Shown: positions 22,261-34,382, counted from the stretch's first letter. The stretch is 62,394 bases of DNA from Longimicrobium sp. (GCA_036389795.1 DASVWD010000242.1:1-62394); one strand, 5' to 3'. Notes: generated by a model not told the origin, from the letters alone. Made by a program: numbers and translations.

Positions 22261-22731
22261 ATGCCCGGCCACCGCAGCCTCGCGCTCGCCCTCACCGCAC
22301 TTTCGCTCGTGGCCTGCCGCGAGCCGGACGTGGAGGTGAGCGATCGGGACGCCAACCTGAACACCCGCTGGCACGCGAGCCTCGCCAGCCCCGGGGGCCT
22401 CGCGGGCGTGGTCCAGATGAAGGGCGTGGCCACGATGGTGCCGGCCGAGGACGGCGGCACCGGCGTCTCCCTCGTGCTCGAGAACGCGACGGCCGGCGGG
22501 GTCCACCCCTGGCAGGTGCACCGGGGGGCGTGCGGCGCCGACGAAGGGGTGCTCGGCCCCGCGGACTCCTACGCGCCGATCGAGGTGGGAGACGACGGCC
22601 GGGCCTCCGCGTCCGCCACGCTCCCGCTCCCGACCCCCACCACGGGCCGGTACTTCGTGAGCGTGCAGGCGTCGCGCGCCAACCCGGCCCTGGTGGTGGC
22701 GTGCGGCAACCTGGCCGCGCCGACCCGCTAG
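22261..22731 (+). CDS. Small lipoprotein, possibly related to Cu/Zn superoxide dismutase-like proteins
   Basis: A 156-residue secreted lipoprotein. The signal peptide ends in the lipobox LSLVAC (Cys near residue 19). The body has beta-rich segments such as GVSLVLENATAGGVHPWQVH and ends VVACGNL, loosely like the SOD-type or CHRD fold. It lacks the full set of copper and zinc histidines, so enzyme activity is doubtful. The start at 22261 follows TAGGAGG. It heads the operon with the CheB-CheR kinase 8 nt downstream and may be an envelope sensor or target. Confidence 0.72.
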   Translation: MPGHRSLALALTALSLVACREPDVEVSDRDANLNTRWHASLASPGGLAGVVQMKGVATMVPAEDGGTGVSLVLENATAGGVHPWQVHRGACGADEGVLGPADSYAPIEVGDDGRASASATLPLPTPTTGRYFVSVQASRANPALVVACGNLAAPTR

Positions 22732-22739
22732 GCGCGGCG

Positions 22740-25700
22740 ATGTCCGTACACCCCCGGCACCCCGGCGCGCGCGCGCGTCTCCGTGAAGCCACCCTGCAGC
22801 GGGCGGCACCCGCTCCCGCTCCGCTTCCGGAAGCGGGCCCGCCGGGGCGCGCTCCGCTCGCGGTGGTGGGGATCGGGGCGTCGGCGGGAGGGCTGAAGGC
22901 GCTGCAGCTCTTCTTCGAGGCCGTGCCCCCCGGCAGCGGCATGGCCTGGGTGGTGATCATCCACCTGGACCCGGGGCGGGAGAGCCGGATCGCCGCGCTC
23001 CTGCAGGACCGCACCGCGCTTCCCGTGACGCAGGTCACCCGCCCGGTCGAGCTGCAGGCCGACCACGTCTACATCATCCCGCCGGGGCACGACCTGGCGA
23101 TGCACGACCGCGGCATCCGCGTGCACGAGCGCGGCGCGGGGCTCCACGTGCCCGTGGACCTGTTCTTCCGCACCCTGGCCGACGCGTACGGCCCTGACGC
23201 CGTGGGGGTGGTGCTCTCGGGCACCGGCTCGGACGGCACCTCGGGCGTCCGCTCCATCAAGGAGCGCGGCGGGATCACCGTGGCGCAGGAGCCCGCCGAG
23301 GCCGAATACGACGGGATGCCCGCCAGCGCCATCGCCACCGGGCACGTGGACCTGGTGCTCCCCGCGGGCCGCATCCCCGCCGAGCTCCTCCGCCTCCGGA
23401 AGGCACCCTCCGCGCTCTCCGCCGGCGCGCCGCCGGCCGACACCGAGGCGCTGCTGGCCCGGGTCTTCGCCGCGCTGCGCGCCCGGACGGGGCACGACTT
23501 CAGCCTCTACAAGCGCTCCACGGTGCTGCGCCGCCTGGACCGCCGGCTGCGCTTCAACGGCGTGAGCACGCTGGAGGAATACCTTCCCCTGCTGCGCGCG
23601 GGCGAGGCGGAGCCGGCGGCGCTCGTGCGCGACCTGCTGATCTCGGTCAGCGGCTTCTTCCGCGACGCCGACGCGTTCACGGCGCTGGCGGATGCGGTGC
23701 CGGCCCTCTTCGCGGGCAAGGGGCCCGACGACGCCGTCCGCGTCTGGGTGGTGGGGTGCGCCACGGGCGAGGAGGCCTACTCGATCGGCATCCTGCTGCG
23801 CGAGCATGCGGCCACGCTGGAGAGCCCGCCGCAGATCCAGATGTTCGCCACCGACATCGACGAAAAGGGGTACGCGTGGGGGCGCGAGGCGCTCTACCCG
23901 CCCGCGGCGGTGGCGGAGATCTCGCCCGAGCGGCTCCGCCGCTTCTTCGTGCAGGAGCCGGGGGGCTTCCGGGTGGGAAAGCCGCTGCGCGAGGCGGTGC
24001 TCTTCGCCGTCCACAACGTCCTGCACGACCCCCCGTTCTCGCGGCTGGACCTGATCAGCTGCCGCAACCTTCTCATCTACCTGCAGCCCGAGGCGCAGGA
24101 GCAGGTGGTGGAGACCTTCCACTACGCGCTGCAGGCGGGCGGGCTGCTCTTCCTGGGCGCCTCGGAGTCGGCCGGCGAGAGCGGGCTGTTCGTGCCCGCC
24201 GCCGGCCCGCAGCGGCTGTACCGGAGGAACGCCGCGCCGCACCGGGTGCCGCCCCGGCTCTCGGCCGCCGACCCGCCGGCACGGGCGGGCCCGCGCGCCG
24301 CCGATGCGGAAGGCCCGGGCCGGACCGCGTTCGCCTACGGCCCGCTGCACCTGCGCATGCTGGAGGAATACGCACCGCCCAGCCTGGTGGTGAACGAGCG
24401 GCTGGAGGTGGTCCACCTCTCCGGCGGGGCGGGGCGCTACCTGCACCTGGGCGAGGGCGAGCCCAGCCACGACCTGATCGCCCTGTCGCGCGGCGACCTC
24501 CGCCTGGAACTGCGCGCGGCGCTCTACCAGGCCTTCGAGAAGGGGCTCCCGACCACCCGGCGCGTCCGGGCCGACGGCGACGGCGGCCCCCCGGTGAGCC
24601 TGCGCGTGCACCCGCCCGTGGAGGGCGGGGAGGCGGGGCGGTACGCCCTGGTCGTCTTCGAGGAGCAGGCGCGGACGGAGGCGGAGGAGCCGGAGGCCCC
24701 CCCGCAGGCGCCGGACGGCTCGGGCCACCGGCGGGCCGTGACCCGCCTGGAGGAGGAGCTGCGGCGCACCCGGGAGCAGCTCGAGCACGCCAGCGCCGCG
24801 CGCGACCGGACCGTGGCGGAGCTGCAGGCGGCCAACGAGGAGCTGCGCTCGATCAACGAGGAGCAGAGGGCCGCGGCCGAGGAGCTGGAGACCAGCCGCG
24901 AGGAGATCCAGTCCGTCAACGAAGAGCTCACCACCATCAACCAGGAGCACCAGACCACCATCGAGGAGCTGAAGCGGACCAACGCCGATCTCCGCAACCT
25001 GATCGAGTCCACCGAGATCGGCACCATCTTCCTCGACCGCGAGATGCGGATCCGGCGCTTCACCCCCGCGGTCGAAGCGCTCTTCAACTTCGTCGGCACG
25101 GACGGGGGCCGCCCCCTTGCCCACATCACCCACCGGCTCCACTACCCGGCGCTGGTGGAGGACGTGCAGGGCGTGCTCACCTCGCTGCGGCGGATCGAGC
25201 GCGAGGTGCGCAGCGAGGCCGGCGCGTGGTACGTCGTCCGCATCAACCCCTACCGCGCCTTCGACGACAGGGTCGACGGCGTCGTCCTCACCTGCTACGA
25301 CATCACCGCGCAGAAGCGCGTGGAAGAGGAGCTGCGCGAGGCGAAGCTCGCGGCCGAAGCGGCGAACCTGGCCAAGGGGGCCTTCCTGGCCACGCTCTCG
25401 CACGAGTTCCGCACCCCGCTCAACGCGATCCTGGGCTTCGCCGACATCCTCCACCTCGACGGGCCCCTCACCGAAGCGCAGGAGCGGAAGATCGAGCGGA
25501 TCAGGGCGGGCAGCTGGCACCTCGCCTCCATGATCGACGAGATCCTGAGCTTCGCCAAGCTGGACGAGGGGCGGGAGCAGGTCCGGTCCGAGCGGTTCGA
25601 CGCGAGGAGCGTCGCGCGCGAGGCCGAGATGCTGGTGGAGCCCCTCGCCGCGGCGAAGGGCCTCGCCTTCGTCCTCGACCTGCCCGGCGAGGCCGCCTGG

Positions 25701-26050
25701 CTGGAGACGGACGCGGGGAAGGCCCGCCAGATCCTGGCCAACCTGTGCGGGAACGCCGTGAAGTACACCGAGCGCGGGGAGATCCGGCTCTCCGTGCGGG
25801 CGGAGGGAGAGCAGGTCGTCTTCGAGGTGGCCGACAGCGGCATCGGCATCGCCCCCGAGCACCAGGCCCGCATCTTCGACCGCTTCTGGCAGGTGGACAG
25901 CGCCTCCACCCGCTCCTTCGGGGGGATGGGGATCGGGCTGGCGGCGGCCCGGGAGTTCAGCCGGCTGCTGGGGGGCGACGTGGAGGTCGAGAGCGAGCCG
26001 GGGCGCGGGAGCACCTTCCGCGTCCGGCTTCCCCGCACGCAAGGAGACGG

Positions 26051-26054
<4 letters not shown>
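22740..26054 (+). CDS. CheB-CheR-PAS-histidine kinase fusion protein
   Basis: A 1104-residue fusion. The CheB methylesterase part has GIGASAGG (S49), IIHLDP (H75) and SGTGSDG (D165), a complete catalytic triad. The CheR methyltransferase part has YKRSTVLRRLDRRL and the SAM motif GCATGEEAYSIGILL. Next come a long coiled coil full of NEELRSINEE-type heptads, a PAS domain (IGTIFLDREMRIRRFTPA), HisKA (SHEFRTPLNAILGF) and HATPase_c (G2 GMGIGLAAARE). Such CheB/CheR kinases are known in myxobacteria and other complex signallers. The downstream kinase gene overlaps by ATGA. Confidence 0.92.
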
Positions 26055-28060
<2,006 letters not shown>

Positions 28061-28078
28061 GCGCCTTCCGAACGTGCC

Positions 28079-28483
28079 ATGCCGAGAATCCTGCTGGTGG
28101 AAGACAACGAGATGAACCGCGACATGCTCTCGCGCCGGCTGCAGCGCAAGGGGTTCCAGGTGGTGCTGGCGGTGGACGGGAGGGAAGGGGTGGAGATGGC
28201 CGCGCTGCACGCGCCGGACCTGGTGCTGATGGACATGAGCCTTCCCGTCCTCGACGGCTGGGAGGCGACGCGCCTCCTGAAGGCCGCGCCCGCCACGCGG
28301 CACGTCCCGGTCATCGCGCTCACCGCGCACGCCATGTCCGGCGACCGCGAGCGGGCCCTGGAGGCCGGCTGCGACGACTACGACACCAAGCCGATCGAGC
28401 TGCCGCGCCTGCTCGGCAAGATCGAGGCGCTCCTGGGCGGGGCGCCGGGCGCGGCGGCTTCCGCGGGGGAATCGTCCTCATGA
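28079..28483 (+). CDS. Single-domain CheY-like response regulator
   Basis: A 134-residue receiver. It has LLVEDNEMNRD, LVLMDMSLPVLDGWEATR (acceptor Asp), ALTAHAM and the lysine in DTKPIEL. The C-terminal tail is a short Ala/Gly/Ser linker with no output domain. It lies 18 nt after the hybrid kinase and overlaps the next kinase by ATGA, so it is part of the same operon. Confidence 0.9.
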   Translation: MPRILLVEDNEMNRDMLSRRLQRKGFQVVLAVDGREGVEMAALHAPDLVLMDMSLPVLDGWEATRLLKAAPATRHVPVIALTAHAMSGDRERALEAGCDDYDTKPIELPRLLGKIEALLGGAPGAAASAGESSS

Positions 28484-29940
28484 ACGAACCGCGACCTCCC
28501 CTCGACGCCGCGGCCCGGCACGCGGTGCCCGCGGAGCTGATCCACGACCTGCGCACGCCGCTCGGCCAGATCATCGGCTACTCCGAGATGCTGGTGGAGC
28601 AGGCGCGGGAGGCGGGGCAGGACGGCTTCGTGCCGGACCTGCAGAAAGTCGGCGCCGCGGCCTGGCGGCTGCTGGAGCTGATCAACGACCACTTCCATTC
28701 CGTCCCCACGCCGCCGGGCGGGCCCGCGGCATCCGCCAACGGCCGTGGACGCGAGCACGCGCCGCAGCGGGCCGGCGGGGTGCCGGCGCCGGGCGGAGGG
28801 GCGATGCGGCTGTCCGACTTCATCGTGGCGAACCGCGAGCCGATCCTGGCGGAGTGGGAGGCGTTCGCGCGGACGTGCACGCCCGCCAGCGGCGCGATGG
28901 ACATCACGGCGCTGCGCGACCATGCCAGCGAGATGCTCACGGTCATCGCCGCGGATCTCGACACCCCGCAGGACGCGTTCGAGCAGTCCGAGAAATCGAA
29001 GGGGAATGCGCCGGACGATGCTGCCGGCGCGGACACCGCCGCCGAAGAGCACGGGGCGGGCCGGGCGGAAAGCGGATTCACCGTCGAACAGATGGTCTCC
29101 GAATACCGCGCCCTGCGGGCCAGCGTGATCCGGCTCTGGACGAAGGAGCGGGGAGCGCTCGCGCCCGCCGACGTCGACGACCTGACGCGGTTCAACGAGG
29201 CCGTCGACCAGTCGCTCGCCGAATCGATCACGCGGTACACGGCGGACCTGGAGTATTCGAAGGAGATGTTCCTCGCCGTCCTGGGGCACGACCTGCGGAC
29301 GCCGCTCGGGGCGGTCATCACCTCGGCGAAGTTCATGCTCGAGACGCAGGAGCTGAAGGAGCCGAGCCTGACGCTCACCTCGCGGATCGCCGGCAGCGCC
29401 ACCCGCATGGCCCACCTGGTCGGCGATCTCCTGGACTTCACCCGGAGCCGTCTCGGCGGAGGGATCCCGGTCGTGCGCGCGGACGCGAGCATGGGGAAGA
29501 TCGTGCACGACGTCGTCGACGAGATCGCGGCGGCGTACCCGCAGCGAACCCTCCAGGTCGATGCGCGCGGCGAGCAGCGCGGGGAATGGGACTGCGCGCG
29601 CATCACCCAGGCGCTGACCAACCTGATCGGCAACGCACTGGAGCACGGCGCCGAGGGGACGACCGTCAGGGTCGAGGTCGGTGGAGACGACGCGGAGGTC
29701 ACGATCGCGATCCACAACCGCGGCGCCGCGATCCCGGCCGACCGGCTGGACGGGCTCTTCAACCCGATGAAGGCGCGGGAGGCGACGGGAGGCACCGCGG
29801 CCGGCGGACCGTCCGGAAGCCTCGGCCTGGGCCTCTACATCGCCGAGCGGATCGTGACCGCGCACAACGGGCGGATCGGGGTGGAGTCGTCGGGAGAGCG
29901 CGGCACCACCTTCACGGTTCACCTGCCGCGCCGCGGATAG
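28480..29940 (+). CDS. Histidine kinase with two phospho-acceptor boxes and an RsbR-type N-domain
   Basis: A 486-residue protein with unusual order. Residues 1-75 carry an isolated HisKA-like helix with LIHDLRTPLGQIIGYSEML. A Gly/Pro linker is followed near residue 109 by MRLSDFIVANREPILAEWEAF, typical of RsbRD_N stress-sensor domains. A second HisKA (GHDLRTPLGAVITSAKFML) and HATPase_c (LIGNALEHG, LGLGLYIAERI) complete it. It looks like a fusion of a truncated kinase to a complete one; an internal start at MRLSDF is possible. It is the last gene of the operon. Confidence 0.85.
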   Translation: MNEPRPPLDAAARHAVPAELIHDLRTPLGQIIGYSEMLVEQAREAGQDGFVPDLQKVGAAAWRLLELINDHFHSVPTPPGGPAASANGRGREHAPQRAGGVPAPGGGAMRLSDFIVANREPILAEWEAFARTCTPASGAMDITALRDHASEMLTVIAADLDTPQDAFEQSEKSKGNAPDDAAGADTAAEEHGAGRAESGFTVEQMVSEYRALRASVIRLWTKERGALAPADVDDLTRFNEAVDQSLAESITRYTADLEYSKEMFLAVLGHDLRTPLGAVITSAKFMLETQELKEPSLTLTSRIAGSATRMAHLVGDLLDFTRSRLGGGIPVVRADASMGKIVHDVVDEIAAAYPQRTLQVDARGEQRGEWDCARITQALTNLIGNALEHGAEGTTVRVEVGGDDAEVTIAIHNRGAAIPADRLDGLFNPMKAREATGGTAAGGPSGSLGLGLYIAERIVTAHNGRIGVESSGERGTTFTVHLPRRG

Positions 29941-30031
29941 ACGCGGCAGACCTGATCGCGGAGGCCGCGGCGGGGAAGGGCCGCACCTGCACCCTCGTTC
30001 TCCCCTCCGCGCGGGCTCGAGCGGCGGAGCC

Positions 30032-30454
30032 GTGGCCCTCCCCACGAGCGCGGCGTCGGCCGGGGAGCACCCGCCGGCCGCCACGCCCACGGACCCTTTC
30101 CGGATCCCGGTGTATGGGACGCAGGCCGCTTTCGCGGCCGCGCAGGACCTCACGGCAAGCGAGGCTCCCTTGACACCTTCCGACGCTCCCGCCGGCATGC
30201 TCCCGCCGCCCGGCACCGACGCCTTTCCCCCCGCCGCTCCGCATTCGGTGCCCGCCTACTCCCGCCCGCGCTGGCCGGCGGCGATGTCCCGCTGGTGGCG
30301 GGCCGCGTTCGCGCACAACACCTACGCCCGACGCACCGACGCGGCAGGCTCCGGGCCTGGCGGCCACCGCTTCTTCGAGCACCTGATCGGGCCCGCCGCC
30401 GACGATCCCGTGGCGGCCGCCGTCGCGCCCGGCGGGCCGGTCCGGGAGGCGTAG
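30032..30454 (+). CDS. Hypothetical protein, Ala/Pro-rich
   Basis: A possible 140-residue protein with a GTG start. The first half is disordered and Pro/Ala-rich, the second has SRWWRAAFAHNTYARR and GGHRFFEHLIGP. Codon third positions are strongly GC, as in real genes here. There is no clear Shine-Dalgarno and no family is recognised, so it could still be a chance reading frame. Confidence 0.42.
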   Translation: MALPTSAASAGEHPPAATPTDPFRIPVYGTQAAFAAAQDLTASEAPLTPSDAPAGMLPPPGTDAFPPAAPHSVPAYSRPRWPAAMSRWWRAAFAHNTYARRTDAAGSGPGGHRFFEHLIGPAADDPVAAAVAPGGPVREA

Positions 30455-30919
30455 CCGCGGCGGTATCGTCGAGCGGGACGGTCGCAGGTTCGGACAATCG
30501 ATCCCGGAGAGCAGGTTTCGGCCATGACCCGCCCGATCAGGCGCTCGACCGGAGGGACATGGAGGTGGGCCTGCGCGAGGGGGAACAGCGATCCCTGATG
30601 GTCTCGTCTCGGTCGGGCTGGGCTTTCGCATGAGCTGAACCGCGCATGAAACCGGCTCTCAGAACGTCCCATTGCGTGTGCCGTCTTCGTGATCGCTGTG
30701 AAAATCTGGCATAATGGGCATGATAGGAAGGTCGTAGAACGCCGCCGGCGTGTGGACATCACGCTCCGGCGGCGTTGCCAGGGTGGGATAGGATTTGGGA
30801 CAGGCTGGGCGGCAGAGCCGGGCATTTTCGCCCGTGGAGTCCGGTAGGCTCTTCCGGAACACCCAAGATTCACAACAATTTACCGCACTCGCACGAATCT
30901 GATCGCGGACTCCGTGTGA

Positions 30920-31193
30920 TACCACCTTCCGAAACCGACCGTGCATCCATGCCCCACACGAAGTCATCCTGAGGGAGCGTCCGCGCGTAATTCGCTCCCG
31001 CGCCAATGGTTGGACGCGACCGAAGGATCTACTCCGCGTGTCTGGCGGCCAGATGCGGTGCGCAGAAGCCGGCCTCGCTCCGGGGGTGAGTAGATCCTTC
31101 GGTCGCCGCCAAGCATCGTTGCCGAGGCAGGTTCGGCGCAGCGGCTCCCTCAGGATGACATCTTCTTTGCACAGTCGATCGCAGAATCTGGTA
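30920..31193. repeat. MITE-like element, copy 1
   Basis: A 274-bp imperfect giant inverted repeat. The ends are TACCA...CGACCGTGCA and TGCACAGTCGA...TGGTA. Inside are perfect pairs GTCATCCTGAGGGAGC (30963-30978) with its complement at 31144-31159, and a 17-bp pair at 31018-31034 and 31088-31104. No coding capacity, so it would need a transposase supplied elsewhere. Related copies lie at 40904-41172, 43316-43496 and, diverged, 56583-56830. Confidence 0.75.
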
Positions 31194-31210
31194 AGGGACA
31201 TCGAAAATAT

Positions 31211-31269
31211 CTCACGCAGAGTCAGCAGAGTAATGCAGAGAACACCTTTCCTCTGCTGACTCTGCGCGA
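31211..31269 (-). terminator. Palindrome downstream of ETF-QO
   Basis: CTCACGCAGAGTCAGCAGAG (31211-31230) pairs with CTCTGCTGACTCTGCGCGA (31251-31269). It lies 24 nt beyond the stop of the ETF-QO gene, matching the placement of sister palindromes after other genes, so it probably acts as a terminator. Confidence 0.6.
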
Positions 31270-31292
31270 TCAAAAGCAGTCGCGGTTTGCGG

Positions 31293-32957
31293 CTACATCC
31301 GCTTGTACGCGGGGCCGCTGCCGCCCTCGCGCGGGGTCCAGCGGGGGCCCACCACGTCGGTGGCCTTGCAGTCGATGCAGTTGGGCGGGTTCACCACCAG
31401 CCGCTCTCCCTGGCGCTCGTAGACGCCCGCCGGGCAGACGTGCGCGTAGAAGTCGGCCAGCTCGCCCGTGACGTCCTCCCCCACGACCAGGTGGCTGGGG
31501 ATGTCGTCGCGCGTCTGGTTCCCCGACTTGAACACCGCGTCCACCTTGCTGAAGGTGAGCTTGCCGTCGGGCGTGAACGGCTCCTCGGGCGCCACCACCC
31601 GCTCCGCCTGGGCGTCGGCGTGCATGTCGATCTTCCCCCCGGGGAACCGGCCGCGGGTGAGCGTCATCAGCCCCGCCTTGAAGCCGCCCGCGTAGAAGCC
31701 GCTCTTGAACGCCAGCCGCATGTTGCGCGTGCGGTGCAGGTCCTCGCGGATGTAGCTGCCGTCCACGGCCCGGTCGTACGCCGCCAGCGCCGCGGCCGAC
31801 GTGTCGCCCGCCTTCAGCGCGTCGAAGACGGCCCGCGCGGCGAAGATCCCCGACTGCACGGCGTAGTGGACGCCCTTGAGCGAGGGCACGTCCACGAAGC
31901 CCACCGTGTCGCCCACCATCACCAGCCCGTCGCCCGTCTTCCGCTCGGGCAGCGCGTAGAAGCCGCCCTCGGGGATCGTCTTGGCCCCCCACTCCACCAT
32001 CTCGCCGCCGTCCAGGTACTTCCGGAAGAACGGGTGCGTCTTCATCCGCTGCAGGAGCACGTGCGTGTCCAGCGTGCTGCGCCGGTAGTCGAGGCCCACG
32101 ACGAGGCCCAGGGCGACCAGGTTCGGCTCCAGCGCGTACATGAAGCTCCCGCCGAAGGCGTCGCGCGGCAGGGGCCACCCCAGCGTGTGCACGATCCCCT
32201 CGAACGGCACCTTCGTCTCCCACAGCTCCTTCACCCCCAGCGCGAAGATCTGCGGGTTCTCGGAGCCGATGCCCCGCCACTTCCGGTACGCCTGCCCCAG
32301 CGCCCCGCGCGTCCCCTCGGCCAGCACCACCACCTTCGCGGTGAGGTCCGTCGGCGGCTCCGCGCCCGGGCCCGGCGTCCCGTCGCGCTTGAGCCCCGAG
32401 GGCGTCGTCCGCGCGCCGACCACCTTCTCCCCGTCCACCAGCAGCGAGTCGACGGGGAAGCCGGGGAGGACGTTGACCTCCAGCTCCTCGGCCTTGCCGC
32501 CCAGCCACCGCACGATCTCGCAGAGCGAGGCGACGTGGTTGCCGTGGTTCCGCATCGGCGGCGGCGTGGGGATGCGGAAATGCCCGCCGGCGGTGAGCAG
32601 GTAGACGGCCTCCTTCGTGACCGGGCCGCGGAAGGGGAAGTCGGCGTCGGTGAGCTCGGGGAAGAGCTCGCGGAAGGGGCGCGGGTTCACCACCGCGCCC
32701 GAGAGCTGGTGCTCGCCGAGCGCCGCGGCCTTCTCCAGCACGGCGACCTGCAGCCCGCCCAGCGCGCCGCCGGCCTCGCCGTCCTTGCGGGCCAGGCGCG
32801 CCAGCTCGATGGCGCAGGCGAGCCCCGCCGGCCCCGCGCCGACGATCACCACGTCCATCTCCAGCGCCTCGGCGTCGGGCGCCTCGGCCAGGATCAGCCG
32901 CTCCTGCGGCAGCTCGGGCTGGTGGGCGATCGGGAGCAGGCGTGCGTTGTCAGCCAT
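31293..32957 (-). CDS. Electron transfer flavoprotein-ubiquinone oxidoreductase
   Basis: A 554-residue FAD enzyme that passes electrons from ETF to the quinone pool at the membrane. FAD site VVIVGAGPAGLACAIELARL near residue 35; the membrane-binding and quinone region follows; GDTVGFVDVPSLKGVHYA is the second FAD contact. The C-terminal cluster domain has HVCPAGVYE and NCIDCKATDVVGP. Family members normally show NCxxCKTCDI with a further cysteine; here that position is threonine (codons TGC AAG GCC ACC), so one 4Fe-4S ligand is missing. It stands alone, with its own terminator palindrome. Confidence 0.92.
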   Translation of the reverse strand: MADNARLLPIAHQPELPQERLILAEAPDAEALEMDVVIVGAGPAGLACAIELARLARKDGEAGGALGGLQVAVLEKAAALGEHQLSGAVVNPRPFRELFPELTDADFPFRGPVTKEAVYLLTAGGHFRIPTPPPMRNHGNHVASLCEIVRWLGGKAEELEVNVLPGFPVDSLLVDGEKVVGARTTPSGLKRDGTPGPGAEPPTDLTAKVVVLAEGTRGALGQAYRKWRGIGSENPQIFALGVKELWETKVPFEGIVHTLGWPLPRDAFGGSFMYALEPNLVALGLVVGLDYRRSTLDTHVLLQRMKTHPFFRKYLDGGEMVEWGAKTIPEGGFYALPERKTGDGLVMVGDTVGFVDVPSLKGVHYAVQSGIFAARAVFDALKAGDTSAAALAAYDRAVDGSYIREDLHRTRNMRLAFKSGFYAGGFKAGLMTLTRGRFPGGKIDMHADAQAERVVAPEEPFTPDGKLTFSKVDAVFKSGNQTRDDIPSHLVVGEDVTGELADFYAHVCPAGVYERQGERLVVNPPNCIDCKATDVVGPRWTPREGGSGPAYKRM

Positions 32958-33208
32958 GTGTAGGAAGTCGGTTGTCCCCGCTCCTGCACGGACGCGCCGG
33001 AAGCGGATAAAGGATGTCCGAAACGCAGCCGAGTGGAGCGCGCGGCAAGATACAGGGGGCGCGTGGACACCGCAAACTAATGCGTAAAGCCCGGAGTGAA
33101 GGATGAGCGATCATCTCACGAAACGAAAATTTCCTTGACTCTCCCAATGGACGATGCTACGAATACGCCAGGAAGAGCGACTTGGACACGACAATAAGGA
33201 GATTAACA

Positions 33209-33487
33209 ATGGCCGTAATCATCCTAGAACCTGGCGAGATTTTCGAACACACTCATTCCCAGAACAGCACGACTGATCTGCAAGCAGGCCTCGTTCGATG
33301 CTCCTACGATGATGTTTCAATTGAACTTCGCCCCGGAAACACCGTGCTGATCCCTGCTGGCGTACCGCACGTTCTGGAAAATATCGGCGAAGTGCCTGCA
33401 CACGTTGGGTGCCGGCATATAGATGTGGATGTTGATGATTCGCCACCGAAGCGACCGCCGCCGCCGCCATCGCCTAAGCCTTTCTAG
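33209..33487 (+). CDS. Small cupin-fold protein
   Basis: A 92-residue single-cupin protein. FEHTHSQ and GNTVLIPAGVPHVLENIG match cupin motifs 1 and 2, with histidines that could bind a metal, and the tail is a proline-rich PPPPPSPKPF. The start follows AAGGAGATTAACA. Base composition is clearly lower in GC than all neighbours, with ordinary use of A- and T-ending codons, pointing to transfer. The next gene begins 4 nt later, so the two form a unit. Confidence 0.78.
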   Translation: MAVIILEPGEIFEHTHSQNSTTDLQAGLVRCSYDDVSIELRPGNTVLIPAGVPHVLENIGEVPAHVGCRHIDVDVDDSPPKRPPPPPSPKPF

Positions 33488-33491
33488 CACA

Positions 33492-34331
33492 ATGCCTCTC
33501 TTTAGAAAGAAGCAGCGAGCCGCAGAGGTGCCTGGAACACGTTCCTCTGGTCCACAGCGACTCGTCCAAGGTAGCCCGCTCGGCACGCTTCTGTTGTATA
33601 CGTTGATTGGCACTATGACTTTGTGCTTTGTTTATGCATTCCTTCAGGAGAACTTCGTTGCACCTTCTTGGTACCCGGACAGACTACGCGGTGTGAAGAT
33701 TCTCGACACAAACAATTCATTAACCCTCCTTGTGGCACTTTTAAGCCTTATTGCTGTGCGGCAACAGTTCATCGCGACTCTAACACCCTACCTGACATAT
33801 TCATCGGAAGAGGCGATCAAACAGGTAGACGGTAAATCTGAGACGTGGTGGCAGGTTCACGTGCGCAATGTAGGGTCAGGAATTGCAAGTATTCAGTCTG
33901 TGCTCTACCACGTTGCGGTTTCCAGCGACACAGTAAACTTTAGTACTCCACCTATGAATTTACACGCCCAAGTTGTTGAGAAAATAAAGAATAAAGGCTT
34001 GGAGGAGGGCAAGGACTATAGCTTGTTGCGTTTCTCGCATGGGGCAATCATTGGCCCGAATGAGTCAATTATGGTGTTCGAAGCACCGCTAGAAAAGGCG
34101 AGGCTTCTAACAATGCTTGACATGCGAATCCGATTCGAAAGCCGTTCCGGGGAAGTTTATGAGAAGGACGTTTACTGCATTCGGGCAGATTGGCTTCCAC
34201 AGCAGGAATCAGTGCCCCCAGCAGCACCTTCCCCACCGCCGGGAAACCAAGGGAATACAGAGAACGCCTCGACGGCGACTCAAAATCGGCAGCCCTTGGA
34301 AGGCGTTCCCCAAGAACCCCGGAAACAATAA
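33492..34331 (+). CDS. Membrane protein of unknown function, low-GC island
   Basis: A 279-residue protein. Two membrane helices lie near residues 31-50 (LGTLLLYTLIGTMTLCFVYA) and about 72-92 (NNSLTLLVALLSLIAVRQQF). A soluble beta-rich domain (WWQVHVRNVGSGIASIQSVLYHV) and a disordered Pro/Gln tail follow. No family recognised. It has the same low-GC, AT-ending codon usage as the cupin gene before it. The pair probably arrived together; a sensor or defence accessory role would be a guess. Confidence 0.75.
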   Translation: MPLFRKKQRAAEVPGTRSSGPQRLVQGSPLGTLLLYTLIGTMTLCFVYAFLQENFVAPSWYPDRLRGVKILDTNNSLTLLVALLSLIAVRQQFIATLTPYLTYSSEEAIKQVDGKSETWWQVHVRNVGSGIASIQSVLYHVAVSSDTVNFSTPPMNLHAQVVEKIKNKGLEEGKDYSLLRFSHGAIIGPNESIMVFEAPLEKARLLTMLDMRIRFESRSGEVYEKDVYCIRADWLPQQESVPPAAPSPPPGNQGNTENASTATQNRQPLEGVPQEPRKQ

Positions 34332-34382
34332 GTAAAGCATCACCTCCGCTTCACAATGCTTGTTGCGGAGGCCGCATTGGGC

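Larger units (their letters stand above)
30455..31292. other. Long intergenic region with hairpins and a MITE-like element
   Basis: It contains the stem CGCCGCCGG (30740-30748) with CCGGCGGCG (30766-30774), a MITE-like element (30920-31193) and a palindromic terminator (31211-31269). No reading frame in it looks like a gene. Confidence 0.6.

Noticed and set aside
23756-26050. 5' part of the 1434-codon plus-strand frame
   Set aside because: This part overlaps the CheB-CheR kinase in another frame and has no domain; the real hybrid kinase starts at 26051.
30659-31273. 204-codon minus-strand frame
   Set aside because: It lies over the MITE-like element and its palindromes; the translated product is low-complexity and unlike a folded protein.
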